The position numbers and the translations under genes were made by a program. The notes beneath the pieces were generated by a model, which did no database searches, was not told where the DNA came from, and saw only the letters and a list, made by a program, of their open reading frames with translations. 35,471 nucleotides of DNA from Bradyrhizobium vignae. Lineage in GTDB: Bacteria; Pseudomonadota; Alphaproteobacteria; Rhizobiales; Xanthobacteraceae. Positions 15,681-24,693 of this stretch are shown here, one piece after another (positions within the stretch are counted from its first letter, which is position 1; every line of letters starts with the position of its first letter). The DNA is taken from contig NZ_RDQF01000068.1 in NCBI RefSeq assembly GCF_004114425.1, positions 1 through 35,471 on the forward strand, read 5' to 3'.

Positions 15681-16601
15681 ATGGGAAGCCTTCCCTCAAC
15701 GTCGCTTACGGTCATCGTTCTCACCTACAACGAGGAAATTCATCTGCAACGTTGCATCGAGAGCTTCTCCCACATCGCTCGCAAAATCTACGTCGTCGAC
15801 TCATTCTCGACGGATCGAACCGTTGAGATCGCGGAAAAGCTTGGCGCGATAGTTCACCAGAGGAAGTTTGTTAATCAAGCAGATCAGTTCCAGTGGGCTC
15901 TTGATAATCTTCATATTGATACTGATTGGATCATGCGGGTCGATGCAGACGAGTATCTCTCGCAGTACTTGGCGGATTCACTTGCGGAACGCTTGCCCCG
16001 TGCCGACGCGCGCACGACGGGGTTCTCTGTAAATAGGCAAATTGTGTTTCTTGGTCGTCCCATCAGGCATGGCGGATTTTATCCGATGAGGTCCTTGAAG
16101 ATTTGGCGAACTGGAAAAGGACGCATCCAGCAACGCTGGATGGATGAACACGCTGTGGTGGATGAAGGCTCTGTGCAGTACTGTCCAGGCGATTTGATCG
16201 ACGAAAATCTACGTGATCTTTCGTGGTGGATCGCGAAACACAACGGGTACGCTGCTCGTGAAATGCTTCAGCAGCTCGCACAGGAACTGCGGTGGAACAT
16301 TCACAGCAGCGAACCACAGGGGCGAGGTTCAAGCCGTCAAGTAGTGGCTGGTTATCTTCGAGATCAGATCTATCCTTTGATCCCCAGATCGATACGCGCC
16401 TTCCTGTACTTCGTATATCGGTATATCGGCCGATTGGGTTTCCTTGATGGATACGAAGGACTCATTTTTCATGTGCTTCAGGGCTTTTGGTACCGCTTCT
16501 TAGTTGATGCGAAGCTTTTTGAGGCCCGCCGTGCGATATCGCTTGAGGGAGAAGAAAGTTATCGCTGCCGACTCATTAGCTCGATAGGTATCAGCACCTA
16601 A
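15681..16601 (+). CDS. Glycosyltransferase family 2 (WaaE/KdtX-like)
   Basis: A 306-residue GT-A enzyme. The N terminus has the nucleotide-binding start TVIVLTYNEE and VVDSFSTD (38-45); the metal-binding DxD is RVDADEYL (86-93). The C-terminal third has two amphipathic or membrane-associated helices around FLYFVYRYIGRLGFLDGYEG. The plan matches the WaaE/KdtX-type GT2 branch found in LPS and EPS loci. It closely resembles the second GT2 at 31363 (shared VVDSFSTD, DADEY, WMDEH/LMDEH, KHNGY, FLDGY and WYRFLV), so the two are paralogs or were acquired from similar sources. It converges with the GH71-like gene, with a 36-base gap. Confidence 0.9.
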   Translation: MGSLPSTSLTVIVLTYNEEIHLQRCIESFSHIARKIYVVDSFSTDRTVEIAEKLGAIVHQRKFVNQADQFQWALDNLHIDTDWIMRVDADEYLSQYLADSLAERLPRADARTTGFSVNRQIVFLGRPIRHGGFYPMRSLKIWRTGKGRIQQRWMDEHAVVDEGSVQYCPGDLIDENLRDLSWWIAKHNGYAAREMLQQLAQELRWNIHSSEPQGRGSSRQVVAGYLRDQIYPLIPRSIRAFLYFVYRYIGRLGFLDGYEGLIFHVLQGFWYRFLVDAKLFEARRAISLEGEESYRCRLISSIGIST

Positions 16602-16637
16602 CAACATCCCGCTCGCTTCGTACGCCGGACGTGAAAT

Positions 16638-18023
16638 CTACCAACACGTTGTGACTGACCCCTTAGGTATAGGCATTTCGCCGGCGAAATAGTTGAAGTT
16701 TCCCACGGAGCCGTCTGTAAGAACAGCAAATTCTAAGCGCTTGCTGGCGAGAATGCCTTGTTGATCCTGAATTTCAATACTAATCTCTCCGAGATGGATC
16801 GGTATCTCGAAGGTTGATACACCCGCGTCGACGTGTTGGATCGAGCTGTTCGAACCGTTCTTGATGGAAACAGTTATAGGACGAGTAAAAAAAGCAGCAA
16901 AGTAGATCGCATCCCGAAGTCGCTGCCACCCCCGCGGTCTGCCGAGCTTTCCTTCGTCCGGATAAACCAATCCAATCGCGTCTTTTAGATGAGGACGATA
17001 AAAGTAGTACAGCTTATCGCATCTAATTTTCGGAGCGCGGCCCTTCTTAAACCACTCAATGTAGTAGCGGCTTGCGTCGAGAAACTTCTCGTGAGCGAGA
17101 AGGGGCCCCCAGTGTCCTTCCCACAAAGCTTGGTCCATCGGTCCGCCGAATGGAGCAACATATGTCGCCTCACCCCAGTCGTTCCATGTAACGACCTCAG
17201 CCCAATCAGCCTCGGAATCGATGATGGCTCGCCATTGACGAGCCATCCCAGAAAATCCTTCGCTCTCAAAGACCCGAGAATTGTTGGGTTCCAACCCACG
17301 ATAGTAGGGCGATACACCCATCATAGATATTTTGCCCCGGGCCCTGAGATTGCGCGAAATCTGCATGATCGAACGTGCGAGCGTATCAGGGGGCTCGCCT
17401 GCAGAAAAATAAAAGTACCCGTCTAGGGTGGGATTCTCGGCTAGGACCTGTTCAAAAACGTTATAGTTCTTTGTGAAGCCGCGAACACCAAAAAAGGCGC
17501 GCGAAACTCCTTTCACCGGATAGTCAAGAAACGCGACATTTACGTACCGAATTTGTAGGTCCTGCAGTTTTTGGCGGAGCTGCTCTAACCAATCAGTGTC
17601 TCCTCCATACGTGGACAGTACGATAGATTCGGACAGCTTCAGAAGAGCTGGTTCGTTGGCGAACCGCGATACGATCTCTGCGACCTCCTCAACTTTTAGA
17701 GAGGCACCAGGTGACAGCATCAGCTTGAAGCTAGTGTTCAGCCGCCTTGCAGCTTCGAATAAACGTGTGACCACGTCTATATAGAATGGCTCGCTCGTCC
17801 AGGCTCCAAGGATGACTGAGAATCCATCAATGCCCCTCGACTGAGCCGCGAGTATCTCGATCTGATATTGCTCCACTGTGCTACTGTGACCAAAACGAGG
17901 ACAGCACGCCATGTAATGTGCGAACACCTTCCGACCTAGCGCAGAATGACTATGCTCACCCGCTTGCAAGGCCGTTGTATCGGCCCAGAGACATAGCAGT
18001 GCTGCAATGAGTAGCGACTTCAT
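16638..18023 (-). CDS. Secreted GH71-like glycoside hydrolase (alpha-1,3-glucanase family)
   Basis: A 461-residue protein with a signal peptide (1-21). It carries the run of GH71 (mutanase) motifs in order: KVFAHYM (32-38), GIDGFSV (64-70), YFYFSAG (203-209), MMGVSPYYR (234-242), then EVVTWNDWGEATYV (276-289). In characterised fungal GH71 enzymes the matching motifs form the TIM-barrel active site that cleaves alpha-1,3-glucan. The C-terminal part (about 380-461) looks like a beta-sandwich. Its start overlaps the acyltransferase stop (ATGA), so the two are translationally coupled. A role in trimming or releasing this EPS is likely, but the linkage it cuts is not shown by sequence; the true polymer need not contain alpha-1,3-glucan. 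Confidence 0.85.
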   Translation of the reverse strand: MKSLLIAALLCLWADTTALQAGEHSHSALGRKVFAHYMACCPRFGHSSTVEQYQIEILAAQSRGIDGFSVILGAWTSEPFYIDVVTRLFEAARRLNTSFKLMLSPGASLKVEEVAEIVSRFANEPALLKLSESIVLSTYGGDTDWLEQLRQKLQDLQIRYVNVAFLDYPVKGVSRAFFGVRGFTKNYNVFEQVLAENPTLDGYFYFSAGEPPDTLARSIMQISRNLRARGKISMMGVSPYYRGLEPNNSRVFESEGFSGMARQWRAIIDSEADWAEVVTWNDWGEATYVAPFGGPMDQALWEGHWGPLLAHEKFLDASRYYIEWFKKGRAPKIRCDKLYYFYRPHLKDAIGLVYPDEGKLGRPRGWQRLRDAIYFAAFFTRPITVSIKNGSNSSIQHVDAGVSTFEIPIHLGEISIEIQDQQGILASKRLEFAVLTDGSVGNFNYFAGEMPIPKGSVTTCW

Positions 18024-19075
18024 TTCCGGACCGGCAGGAGCTCTAATTCACGAGCCCGATGGACTCGCGCTTTGAAAAATTGATGGATCGGTCGCTCTAC
18101 GAGAGAATAGATCGTGCATCCGATACCAATGCTAAAAAGTGTTATAAGGCTGAATGAGATGCTCGCGGGAAGCTGGCTTGCGAATTGAGTAAAAATTTTA
18201 CAGAAAATGGAGATAAGGAAAAAATGGGTGAGATAAATTGAATACGATGCGGCACCCAAGAAGAGAACAAAACGTGGCGCGCTCATCCCCATTGTAGTTT
18301 CATATCCGACAGCGCCGGCGACGATCATGCCACTTGCAATCCCAAGTGTAGCGTTAGGTAGGCCAGCGTAGGCTTCGCTCGGGTAGAATGCAATGTAGCT
18401 CCAAGCAGCGATGAATAGGGCAGCACCTAAAGCAAAAATGATCAATGGTTTTGAGATCTTCTTTCGCTTGAGAACGAGGAACGAAGCTCCTCCAACAAAG
18501 AATAGGAGATTTATCGGAGAAAATATCACACCTAAGGGGCCGTCAATATTTTGGTAGACCGCAGAAATGCAGCAGCCGAATCCCCAAAAGCCAATCAAGA
18601 GAACGCCAAGGCGCTTGGAAACGAGCAATGATGAAAAGATCAGGTAGAACAGCATTTCGTGGAAGAGAGTCCAAGCGACCGGCAGGACAGCTTTGTCTTC
18701 AACGAAAGGCAGCAGCGTAACTGCGCCGAATAGGTACGCTGGCTGCGCATTGAAGGCCTCACGCGCGCTTGGCACAAAGAGTGTCCCTACGAGCGTAGCG
18801 AGAGTCGCAATCCAGTACATAGGATAGATTCTTGTCGCTCGGCTCCAAAGGTACGCAATTATCCGTGCGGGCACGCCCAGATCCTGCCAGTGAGCTTGAA
18901 AGATAATATAACCGCTGAGAACGAAGAAGAAATACGCGCCAGAGTAGCCCGGCAAGAAGATTGGTCCGAACGGCTCGACTCCAAAGTACTTCGGCAAACG
19001 AAATGCGACAGCCACGTGATATGACAGCACCGCGAGTGCGGCAAATGCTCGACCGACTTGTAACGATTTTAGCAT
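18020..19075 (-). CDS. Acyltransferase-3 family membrane protein (sugar O-acyltransferase)
   Basis: A 351-residue membrane protein of about ten spans. It has the acyltransferase-3 features: LQVGRAFAALAVLSYH (Arg9, catalytic-type His20), YFFFVLSGYII (48-58), and a transmembrane body ending in a short basic tail. The family (OafA, ExoZ, WcaF-unrelated) transfers acetyl or succinyl groups to polysaccharides. It lies 16 bases after the FkbM gene and overlaps the GH71-like gene by four bases, forming a three-gene operon. The exact acyl group cannot be read from sequence. Confidence 0.92.
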   Translation of the reverse strand: MLKSLQVGRAFAALAVLSYHVAVAFRLPKYFGVEPFGPIFLPGYSGAYFFFVLSGYIIFQAHWQDLGVPARIIAYLWSRATRIYPMYWIATLATLVGTLFVPSAREAFNAQPAYLFGAVTLLPFVEDKAVLPVAWTLFHEMLFYLIFSSLLVSKRLGVLLIGFWGFGCCISAVYQNIDGPLGVIFSPINLLFFVGGASFLVLKRKKISKPLIIFALGAALFIAAWSYIAFYPSEAYAGLPNATLGIASGMIVAGAVGYETTMGMSAPRFVLFLGAASYSIYLTHFFLISIFCKIFTQFASQLPASISFSLITLFSIGIGCTIYSLVERPIHQFFKARVHRARELELLPVRK

Positions 19076-19091
19076 GATAAGAAGGAGGCCG

Positions 19092-19859
19092 TTAGCGCGG
19101 AATAGCTAAAGTGTTGAAAGTCGCACAAGGTACCTCCGTCCGCGGAGCTCCGCTCTCCGCGTCGTAAAGAGCATAATTGTGCCGTTGAAGAATCGAAGTA
19201 ACCTCATTTTTTGAGTTCTCGTCCGTCTCAATTATGATTTTTGGTCGTGCGGCCGATAGCAGCGCCTCCGCGCCGGCGAGAACGGCGCACTCCGCCCCTT
19301 CAACATCAATTTTGACTAGGTCGGGTCTACCAAAGCGGTCGAGCAGCCAATCGAGGGTTAAGGTCGGTACGTTGACCGTTGCCTCTCGACCTTTAAATTG
19401 CGAACGGTCGCCGGCGAACTGGGAAAGAGCGTTTGAGGCTCGGCCGCCCCTCGCGATCTCGAGTGTCGCTACGCCCAACTCGCTCGAAATGGCCGCTGCC
19501 AGCACTTCTACATTGAAACTGCTGTTGGTCGGTAGCGAGCAGGAACGAACGAGAGTATGCGCCAGGAACGGATCTGGCTCTAGCGCAAGCACAGCACCTT
19601 TCCGAGCGAAGCCAGCGGCCGCAAACGTGAACACGCCTACATTCGCTCCGATGTCCCAGACTTTACTACGTAGCTGAACGAATTCTGCTGCCCACTCTAA
19701 GAGCAGTAAATCGAACCCGGCTATACCGGGTCGAAGGTATTTGAGCTGACTTTCCGGAGCGACGTAAAAGCTAGAGCCGCCATATTTCGCGGGCAAAGTG
19801 CGACGGAATACGCGGCCACGCAGGGCTTGTCTAAGGGCGGTCCGAAGCGACTGTTTCAT
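19092..19859 (-). CDS. FkbM-family methyltransferase
   Basis: A 255-residue SAM-dependent methyltransferase. Motif I is DIGANVGVF (69-77), the acidic ribose-binding region is EPDP (94-97), and FkbM-specific LVKIDVEGAE (181-190) is present. FkbM enzymes often methylate sugar hydroxyls, so this one probably makes an O-methyl group on the repeat unit. No signal peptide; cytoplasmic. First gene of the operon with the acyltransferase and GH71-like genes. Divergent from the WcaF-like gene across a 178-base AT-rich region. Confidence 0.9.
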   Translation of the reverse strand: MKQSLRTALRQALRGRVFRRTLPAKYGGSSFYVAPESQLKYLRPGIAGFDLLLLEWAAEFVQLRSKVWDIGANVGVFTFAAAGFARKGAVLALEPDPFLAHTLVRSCSLPTNSSFNVEVLAAAISSELGVATLEIARGGRASNALSQFAGDRSQFKGREATVNVPTLTLDWLLDRFGRPDLVKIDVEGAECAVLAGAEALLSAARPKIIIETDENSKNEVTSILQRHNYALYDAESGAPRTEVPCATFNTLAIPR

Positions 19860-19964
19860 ATTTGTTCCGGAGATGGGCTTCCAACAGCATCTGCGAAGGG
19901 CCGCAGTGCCTCAGCAAACAAGTGGGCAGAAAAGAACGACAAAATTGTCTCAACACTAGAACAA

Positions 19965-19981
19965 CTATATTCTAGATATAG
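19965..19981. promoter_or_regulatory. Inverted repeat in a divergent promoter region
   Basis: CTATAT (19965-19970) and ATATAG (19976-19981) flank the five bases TCTAG. It lies in the 178-base gap between the divergent FkbM and WcaF-like genes, the most AT-rich part of the gap, so it may be a -10 element or an operator. No binding protein can be named. Confidence 0.3.
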
Positions 19982-20037
19982 ACCGAGATGACAACGAGCG
20001 GAAGTCTAACCGGTATAGATCAGGCAGGAGTGGTTAA

Positions 20038-20610
20038 GTGGAAGATGTAATCAATCGCAGGGCATCCTTTCCGCTTCGAAACAGGGTTCTGCGATTTCTG
20101 TGGGGGGCTGTTAGAATAGTTCTATTTGCGCCTTCTCCGCGACCGTTCCACGCTTGGCGCGCATTCTTGTTGCGCTGTTTTGGAGCAAGCCTTGGACGAG
20201 ACTGCAGGATCTATCCGAAGGCCCAGGTCTGGGCGCCTTGGAATCTAAAATGCGACGATTTCGTTGGGGTTGCTGATGGGGCCATAATTTACAATCCGGC
20301 TCCGATCAGTCTTGCCACCTATGCCATCGTGTCACAAGAGGCATACCTATGTGGCGCAACGCATGACTATATGAAGCCTCATTTTCCACTCGTCTCGAGT
20401 CAAATCACAATCGGCCGCTATGCGTGGATCTGCGCGCGCGCAACGGTGCAACCGGGCGTGCGAGTTGGGGACGGGGCGGTATTGGGCCTTGGAGCTGTGG
20501 CTACGAAAGATCTCGATCCTTGGAAGGTCTATGCCGGAATTCCCGCCCGATTCGTAAAGGACCGAACCCCGATACCTCAAATGCAAGAGACGGGTGCTAC
20601 TGCTCCCTAG
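20038..20610 (+). CDS. WcaF-like sugar O-acetyltransferase (hexapeptide repeat)
   Basis: A 190-residue left-handed beta-helix acetyltransferase. The N-terminal region NRVLRFLWGAVRIVLFAPSPRPFHAWRAFLLRCFG is characteristic of the WcaF-like branch, and the hexapeptide repeats run from about residue 55 to 160 (IYPKAQVWAPW, VSQEAYLCGATHD, IGRYAWICARATVQPGVRVGDGAVLGLGAV), ending in the family's Gly-Ile-Pro-Ala. His in CGATHDY is the likely catalytic base. The start is GTG at 20038 with AGGAG seven bases upstream; no in-frame ATG fits. It overlaps the Wzy-like gene on the other strand by 14 bases at the 3' ends. It would acetylate a sugar of the repeat unit using acetyl-CoA. Confidence 0.88.
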   Translation: MEDVINRRASFPLRNRVLRFLWGAVRIVLFAPSPRPFHAWRAFLLRCFGASLGRDCRIYPKAQVWAPWNLKCDDFVGVADGAIIYNPAPISLATYAIVSQEAYLCGATHDYMKPHFPLVSSQITIGRYAWICARATVQPGVRVGDGAVLGLGAVATKDLDPWKVYAGIPARFVKDRTPIPQMQETGATAP

Positions 20611-21913
20611 CGGCCCGCGCGAGTCTCAGGCCCCCAAACCTTGAAAAACACAAAGCTACGAAAAGCCATGCAAAAATGAACAGGTACGCTCCAACTTCCC
20701 CATCACGAAATAACACGGGAGTTGATATGGCAAAAATGGCGTTTGCCAAGAATACAGCTGGGGAATTTGTAATCTGCGCGCGCTTGTAGAGAAAGGATAG
20801 GCCAATTCCATAAAGCGCCATGACGAGTACGAGCGACATCAGGCCGCAGTTTGAATACGCGTCGCCCATCATCGAAATTGTTTGTCCAAAGAATCGTCCA
20901 TAGTAAGGCCACACGATATTTGCGGTGTAGACTGGCTTGTCTGGCCAGAGATACCGAGGAATTGGCCAGATAAACAGTCTGAGATATTGGGTGAACCAGT
21001 TGAAGCCCGTTGCATCAGGTACTAGCGCGACAACCATTGCAGTACAGTCGAACTCTCTTAGATTCGCTAGCGGTAATTCACCCGAATTTTTTGTTTGATA
21101 CTCCTGCACAACTTCCCCGAACGTTCGATTTCCGGCCAAAACATCTCGTATGGCCAGCCGGTTAGTCCCCAGGATGTCAAAGGCTGCGGCAAGAACGAGC
21201 GCAAAGGCTAAATAGCGCAGCTTAGGCAATCTTATGCCGCGCCTCACGGCAATCGCAATTACCAGTGAGAATCCGAGTGCCAGAAATCCGAATCGCTCGT
21301 TTCCTTGATAAAAGCGCACTATCGTATAGAGGATCGTTACTAAAACGTTCAGTCTGGTAACACCAGATCGGAAGTACCAGATCATCAGGAGAGCAACCAA
21401 GAAGTGGCTTGGGAGGGTTTGATAGCCCGATAAGTCGACCAGTCTCTGCTCTCCGGTCAGAGTTTCCGCAACTCTATAGCCTAATACGGTATTGTCTGTC
21501 GGAATGGTATAGCGAGTGCCGATTAGCCCAAGTATCGTAAAGAAGACAGCGGCGAGCGCGAAACGATGTTTATTTGCTACGACTAATTTCGTGCGCGGCA
21601 TTTCGAGGCCGGTGTGCACGCCTCGAACGAGAAGTGGCGGGACAAAGACAAACGTAAATAGACCCACATTTGAGATAAATGCCGTAAAGTATACGTCTGA
21701 GGCCGTCGGGTGAACTCCTGTGTATTGCCACAGAAACGAATGCTCGAGATACCAATCAGCAAAAGCCGAGTAGGCGTATCCAACTAGGAAGTAAGCCAGA
21801 AATAAATTGATCGGATGATAAAAGGGCGCCCTCCTGATAACGAGACTATAATACGCGCATATACACCAAGCTGCTGCGAAGGACGTCCACGCAAAGAAAA
21901 GGGCTTCAGACAT
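20597..21913 (-). CDS. Wzy-like repeat-unit polymerase
   Basis: A 438-residue inner-membrane protein with about 11-12 spans. It has the oligosaccharide repeat unit polymerase pattern: a large periplasmic loop, then PIPRYLWPDKP, and FGQTISMMGDAYSNCGLMSLVLVMALYGIGL before the last spans. The motif group PRxLWPxKP plus GDAYxNxG is typical of the O-antigen polymerase branch. It overlaps the flippase gene upstream by eight bases, so Wzx and Wzy are made together. Specificity for the EPS repeat unit is inferred from context. Sequence identity between Wzy proteins is low, so confidence rests on topology and motif. Confidence 0.82.
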   Translation of the reverse strand: MSEALFFAWTSFAAAWCICAYYSLVIRRAPFYHPINLFLAYFLVGYAYSAFADWYLEHSFLWQYTGVHPTASDVYFTAFISNVGLFTFVFVPPLLVRGVHTGLEMPRTKLVVANKHRFALAAVFFTILGLIGTRYTIPTDNTVLGYRVAETLTGEQRLVDLSGYQTLPSHFLVALLMIWYFRSGVTRLNVLVTILYTIVRFYQGNERFGFLALGFSLVIAIAVRRGIRLPKLRYLAFALVLAAAFDILGTNRLAIRDVLAGNRTFGEVVQEYQTKNSGELPLANLREFDCTAMVVALVPDATGFNWFTQYLRLFIWPIPRYLWPDKPVYTANIVWPYYGRFFGQTISMMGDAYSNCGLMSLVLVMALYGIGLSFLYKRAQITNSPAVFLANAIFAISTPVLFRDGEVGAYLFIFAWLFVALCFSRFGGLRLARAAREQ

Positions 21914-23264
21914 TGCTGCGCTCGCGCCAAATGGCTTTACGAAATTGAGCTAACAAATCAAAGAAGCCCTTCCACAATTCTGTCCAGGCTATTCTCATAA
22001 ACTTATCAAACTCCCACCAAACGATTAGCAGCATCGTCAGCTCTATCGCAACAAGCGGTATGGCCACGGTGGCAAGACCTAAAGGTGCCACAATTCGGAC
22101 AGCGACTATTCCGAATATGCTTACGATAGGGTAGGCGGACGCATACACGCGATGTCGATTTACGGCTAGCAGCAAGTTGGCAACGAACAGCCAACTCGCG
22201 TGAAAGGCGGCAGCTAATGTGAGCCCTAGAACCAATTCAACAGGAGGATCCACATGTCCATTGGTCCAGACCCTCACAAGTGGCACGCCAACGAGAGCGA
22301 GAGCTAAACAACCCGGCACCAGAATGCAGACCAGTAGAGTGGCGTTAAGAACGAAAAGCGCTTGCGCTCGTCCGATATCCGATCTTCCAACTGCCAATGT
22401 GAACTCTGGCATGACGGCGTTGCTGACGGCATTGGCAAGCTGAAAAGGAGTACGGGTAACCACGCGAACAGTTGAGAAGGCTGCGACAGCAGCGGGCAAA
22501 ACTGAAAAGCCGATCGCTGCGATGCTTCCTTGGAGGGTAACGGCGAATCCAAAAGGAAGCGAAAGGGACGCCAATGCTGGTCGAAGCAAGCGCGTAAGCT
22601 CATTTTTAGTGCCAGCGAACGGGAATAAAGATAGCCATGGAGCTCCCAACCTCAATACCGCCCAACAAGCTGGAATGGACAGCCAGCGGATGACGGTGTA
22701 CGCGATCGCGCTGGCAAGTAATCCATAGCCTGCGAGAGTTAATGCCAACGAGAAGCTCGACTCCAGTGCGATCACTATCATCGTGAGCGCGACGCCACGA
22801 GCGTAAAGGTGTGCAGAGCGATATGCTGCAATGATCATGTTCATCTGCACGGCCCCCAAGCCGTACAACAACACAAGAATGAAGATCGCTCGAGCGGTAG
22901 GCCCTGGCACATCGACAGTTTGTGGAAAATCGTTAACAGAAATTAGGAAGGCAACAATTGCTCCGATCAGCCCAATGAGAACACTCAAAGTAGCGGTTAT
23001 GATCCAGCTCGTCTGGAATGTCCTTCTCGCGGCGAAATAGTCCTGCTTTGCTACGGCCAAGGTCATATCGTTTCCGGCCGCTGTTGAGTAACCGAGATCC
23101 ATTACCGCCAAATATGCGGGTAGGGAGAAATAAAGTAGCCAAATTCCGTAGGCTGGCGCGCCCCATTGAGAAATGTAGACCGGGATAGAAATGAATTGCA
23201 GCGCTGCCGTTACAATCTGACTTGCAACGTTAACAGTGAAGCCATTCAGGAAGGCTCGTTTCAT
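21906..23264 (-). CDS. Wzx-like polysaccharide flippase (MATE/RfbX type)
   Basis: A 452-residue membrane protein with about 12-14 spans. The start NGFTVNVASQIVTAALQFISIPVYISQWGAPAYGIWLLYFSLPAYLAVMDLGYS is the classical opening of the polysaccharide transporter family (Pro-Val-Tyr, Gly-Ile-Trp and MDLG motifs). The remaining spans follow the same pattern. It would flip the undecaprenyl-linked repeat unit to the periplasmic face. Its 3' end overlaps the Wzy-like gene by eight bases. It follows the GT4-like gene at 23310 by 45 bases, so 24554-20597 is probably one operon. Confidence 0.9.
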   Translation of the reverse strand: MKRAFLNGFTVNVASQIVTAALQFISIPVYISQWGAPAYGIWLLYFSLPAYLAVMDLGYSTAAGNDMTLAVAKQDYFAARRTFQTSWIITATLSVLIGLIGAIVAFLISVNDFPQTVDVPGPTARAIFILVLLYGLGAVQMNMIIAAYRSAHLYARGVALTMIVIALESSFSLALTLAGYGLLASAIAYTVIRWLSIPACWAVLRLGAPWLSLFPFAGTKNELTRLLRPALASLSLPFGFAVTLQGSIAAIGFSVLPAAVAAFSTVRVVTRTPFQLANAVSNAVMPEFTLAVGRSDIGRAQALFVLNATLLVCILVPGCLALALVGVPLVRVWTNGHVDPPVELVLGLTLAAAFHASWLFVANLLLAVNRHRVYASAYPIVSIFGIVAVRIVAPLGLATVAIPLVAIELTMLLIVWWEFDKFMRIAWTELWKGFFDLLAQFRKAIWRERSNV

Positions 23265-23309
23265 TTGCGCTGAACCTGAGGCGGCGGACTAAATCAAGCG
23301 CTTGGAGGA

Positions 23310-24554
23310 TCAGTGAGTTAGCACTTCGCACACAGCATCTCTGTACTGAGAGTATGTGTAATTCGCAGCTCTTGCTGATGAATTCGTGCGCCAGCTCATC
23401 AAGGTGTAGGGGTCCTCTACCACCGTCATAATGGCTTTATAGACAGCTTCTTCCGTCAGGGACGGAAGAACAATTCCGGTGTTCTCATCAATCACTATTC
23501 CTGTATTCTCTGACTGAATAATCCCAAGACCGCATGCGAGCGCTTCATACACGGCAAGAGCAGATCCTTCAAAAAGACTCGGAAAAATCATGCAGTCGGC
23601 ATTTGTCATAAATTCTCTTACCTCGCTTCGGGGTACCCCCCCCACGTGTCTGACCCTTTCCGCATATGGAGCGAACACATTTTGGGGCACTAAGAGGTTT
23701 CCGACGACAGTTAAACTGGCGGCCGAGCGAGGTATGCGATCAAATGCCTTCAACAGCAAATGAAGACCTTTTCTTGGCCCAGCCTGGCCCACAAAAATGA
23801 AACTAATGGGGTGTTGAACGGGCCGAGAGATCGGAGCGGCGCCAAGATCAAAGAATCTGTCATCAAAGCAATAGTCGATCACTTTGATCTTCTCTCGAAT
23901 CGCTCCGACTCCTTGGTAACCCTCAGCCAGAGTTCTTCCGCAAAACTCAGATCCCACAACAACTTGGTCCGCCAATTCTAGTTCTCGATCCTTTCGATCG
24001 ATTTCTCTCGCTGAAATCAGCGAGTGTGTCGAGAAGAATTCCGGATAATTTTCATAAGCCTCTGAAATGATACGATTGTAGACGCGCGGGTGCCCAATCG
24101 TGCAATCGAGGATGCAATCGATTCCCTCTGGCCGGCAAAACTCGAAAGTTTCAAGCGCTGCTGTGTCATACCCCCAAACAGCATCGATAGGATTTGTCTT
24201 AATTAGGTCGACCATCTTCTCGGCAAATGTCGAATGGCTCTTGGAAAACAAGATGTCGGCGAACCGCGACCAACCTGCACGGGCTGCCATTCGTGCTGCC
24301 CACTGGTAAAGACCAAATGTGCGAACTTGCTGAGGGTTTAGATCAGGGTGAAAGAAGCGACCAAACTCTCGGTGTGCTTTTTTCGAAAGCGCCTCCGGCA
24401 GATATCCCTCTATTTTGTAAGGCCAGCGTCGGCGATCATAGTAAATGGTTGTAGCGTACCATTCGAGTAGGCCGCTGTCCCGCAGCGCCCTCGCGGTTTG
24501 CCAGGAATGTTGCGTGCCGGGATGGAATACACCGACTCGTCTCGTCTCAGTCAT
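23310..24554 (-). CDS. Glycosyltransferase, GT4-like
   Basis: A 414-residue GT-B fold enzyme. The N-terminal half has GVFHPGTQHSWQTARAL as its acceptor loop. The C-terminal half has FIFVGQAGPRKGLHLLLKAF, then the EX7E-type motif FEGSALAVYEALACGLGIIQSENTG. It transfers a sugar from a nucleotide donor onto the lipid-linked intermediate at the cytoplasmic face. The ATG at 24554 (MTETRRVG) has GGAG seven bases upstream; the frame is open to 24623, but those 23 residues look non-protein-like. First gene of the probable operon with the flippase and polymerase. Donor sugar unknown. Confidence 0.88.
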   Translation of the reverse strand: MTETRRVGVFHPGTQHSWQTARALRDSGLLEWYATTIYYDRRRWPYKIEGYLPEALSKKAHREFGRFFHPDLNPQQVRTFGLYQWAARMAARAGWSRFADILFSKSHSTFAEKMVDLIKTNPIDAVWGYDTAALETFEFCRPEGIDCILDCTIGHPRVYNRIISEAYENYPEFFSTHSLISAREIDRKDRELELADQVVVGSEFCGRTLAEGYQGVGAIREKIKVIDYCFDDRFFDLGAAPISRPVQHPISFIFVGQAGPRKGLHLLLKAFDRIPRSAASLTVVGNLLVPQNVFAPYAERVRHVGGVPRSEVREFMTNADCMIFPSLFEGSALAVYEALACGLGIIQSENTGIVIDENTGIVLPSLTEEAVYKAIMTVVEDPYTLMSWRTNSSARAANYTYSQYRDAVCEVLTH

Positions 24555-24693
24555 TATCTTACTCCAACGAGCCAAGGGGGCCCTGACACAGGAAGTCATT
24601 TGATCGGGCGGTAGCACCTTCAAGGAGGCATCCCCTCAGTCTACATCGGCCCGATGTGCTCTCGCAGCAACTAGGCGCCGTTGTTAGACTTGC

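Noticed and set aside
24643..24657. Inverted repeat acatcgg/ccgatgt after the GT4 gene start region
   Set aside because: Only seven bases per arm and no T-tract; likely chance in a GC-rich background.
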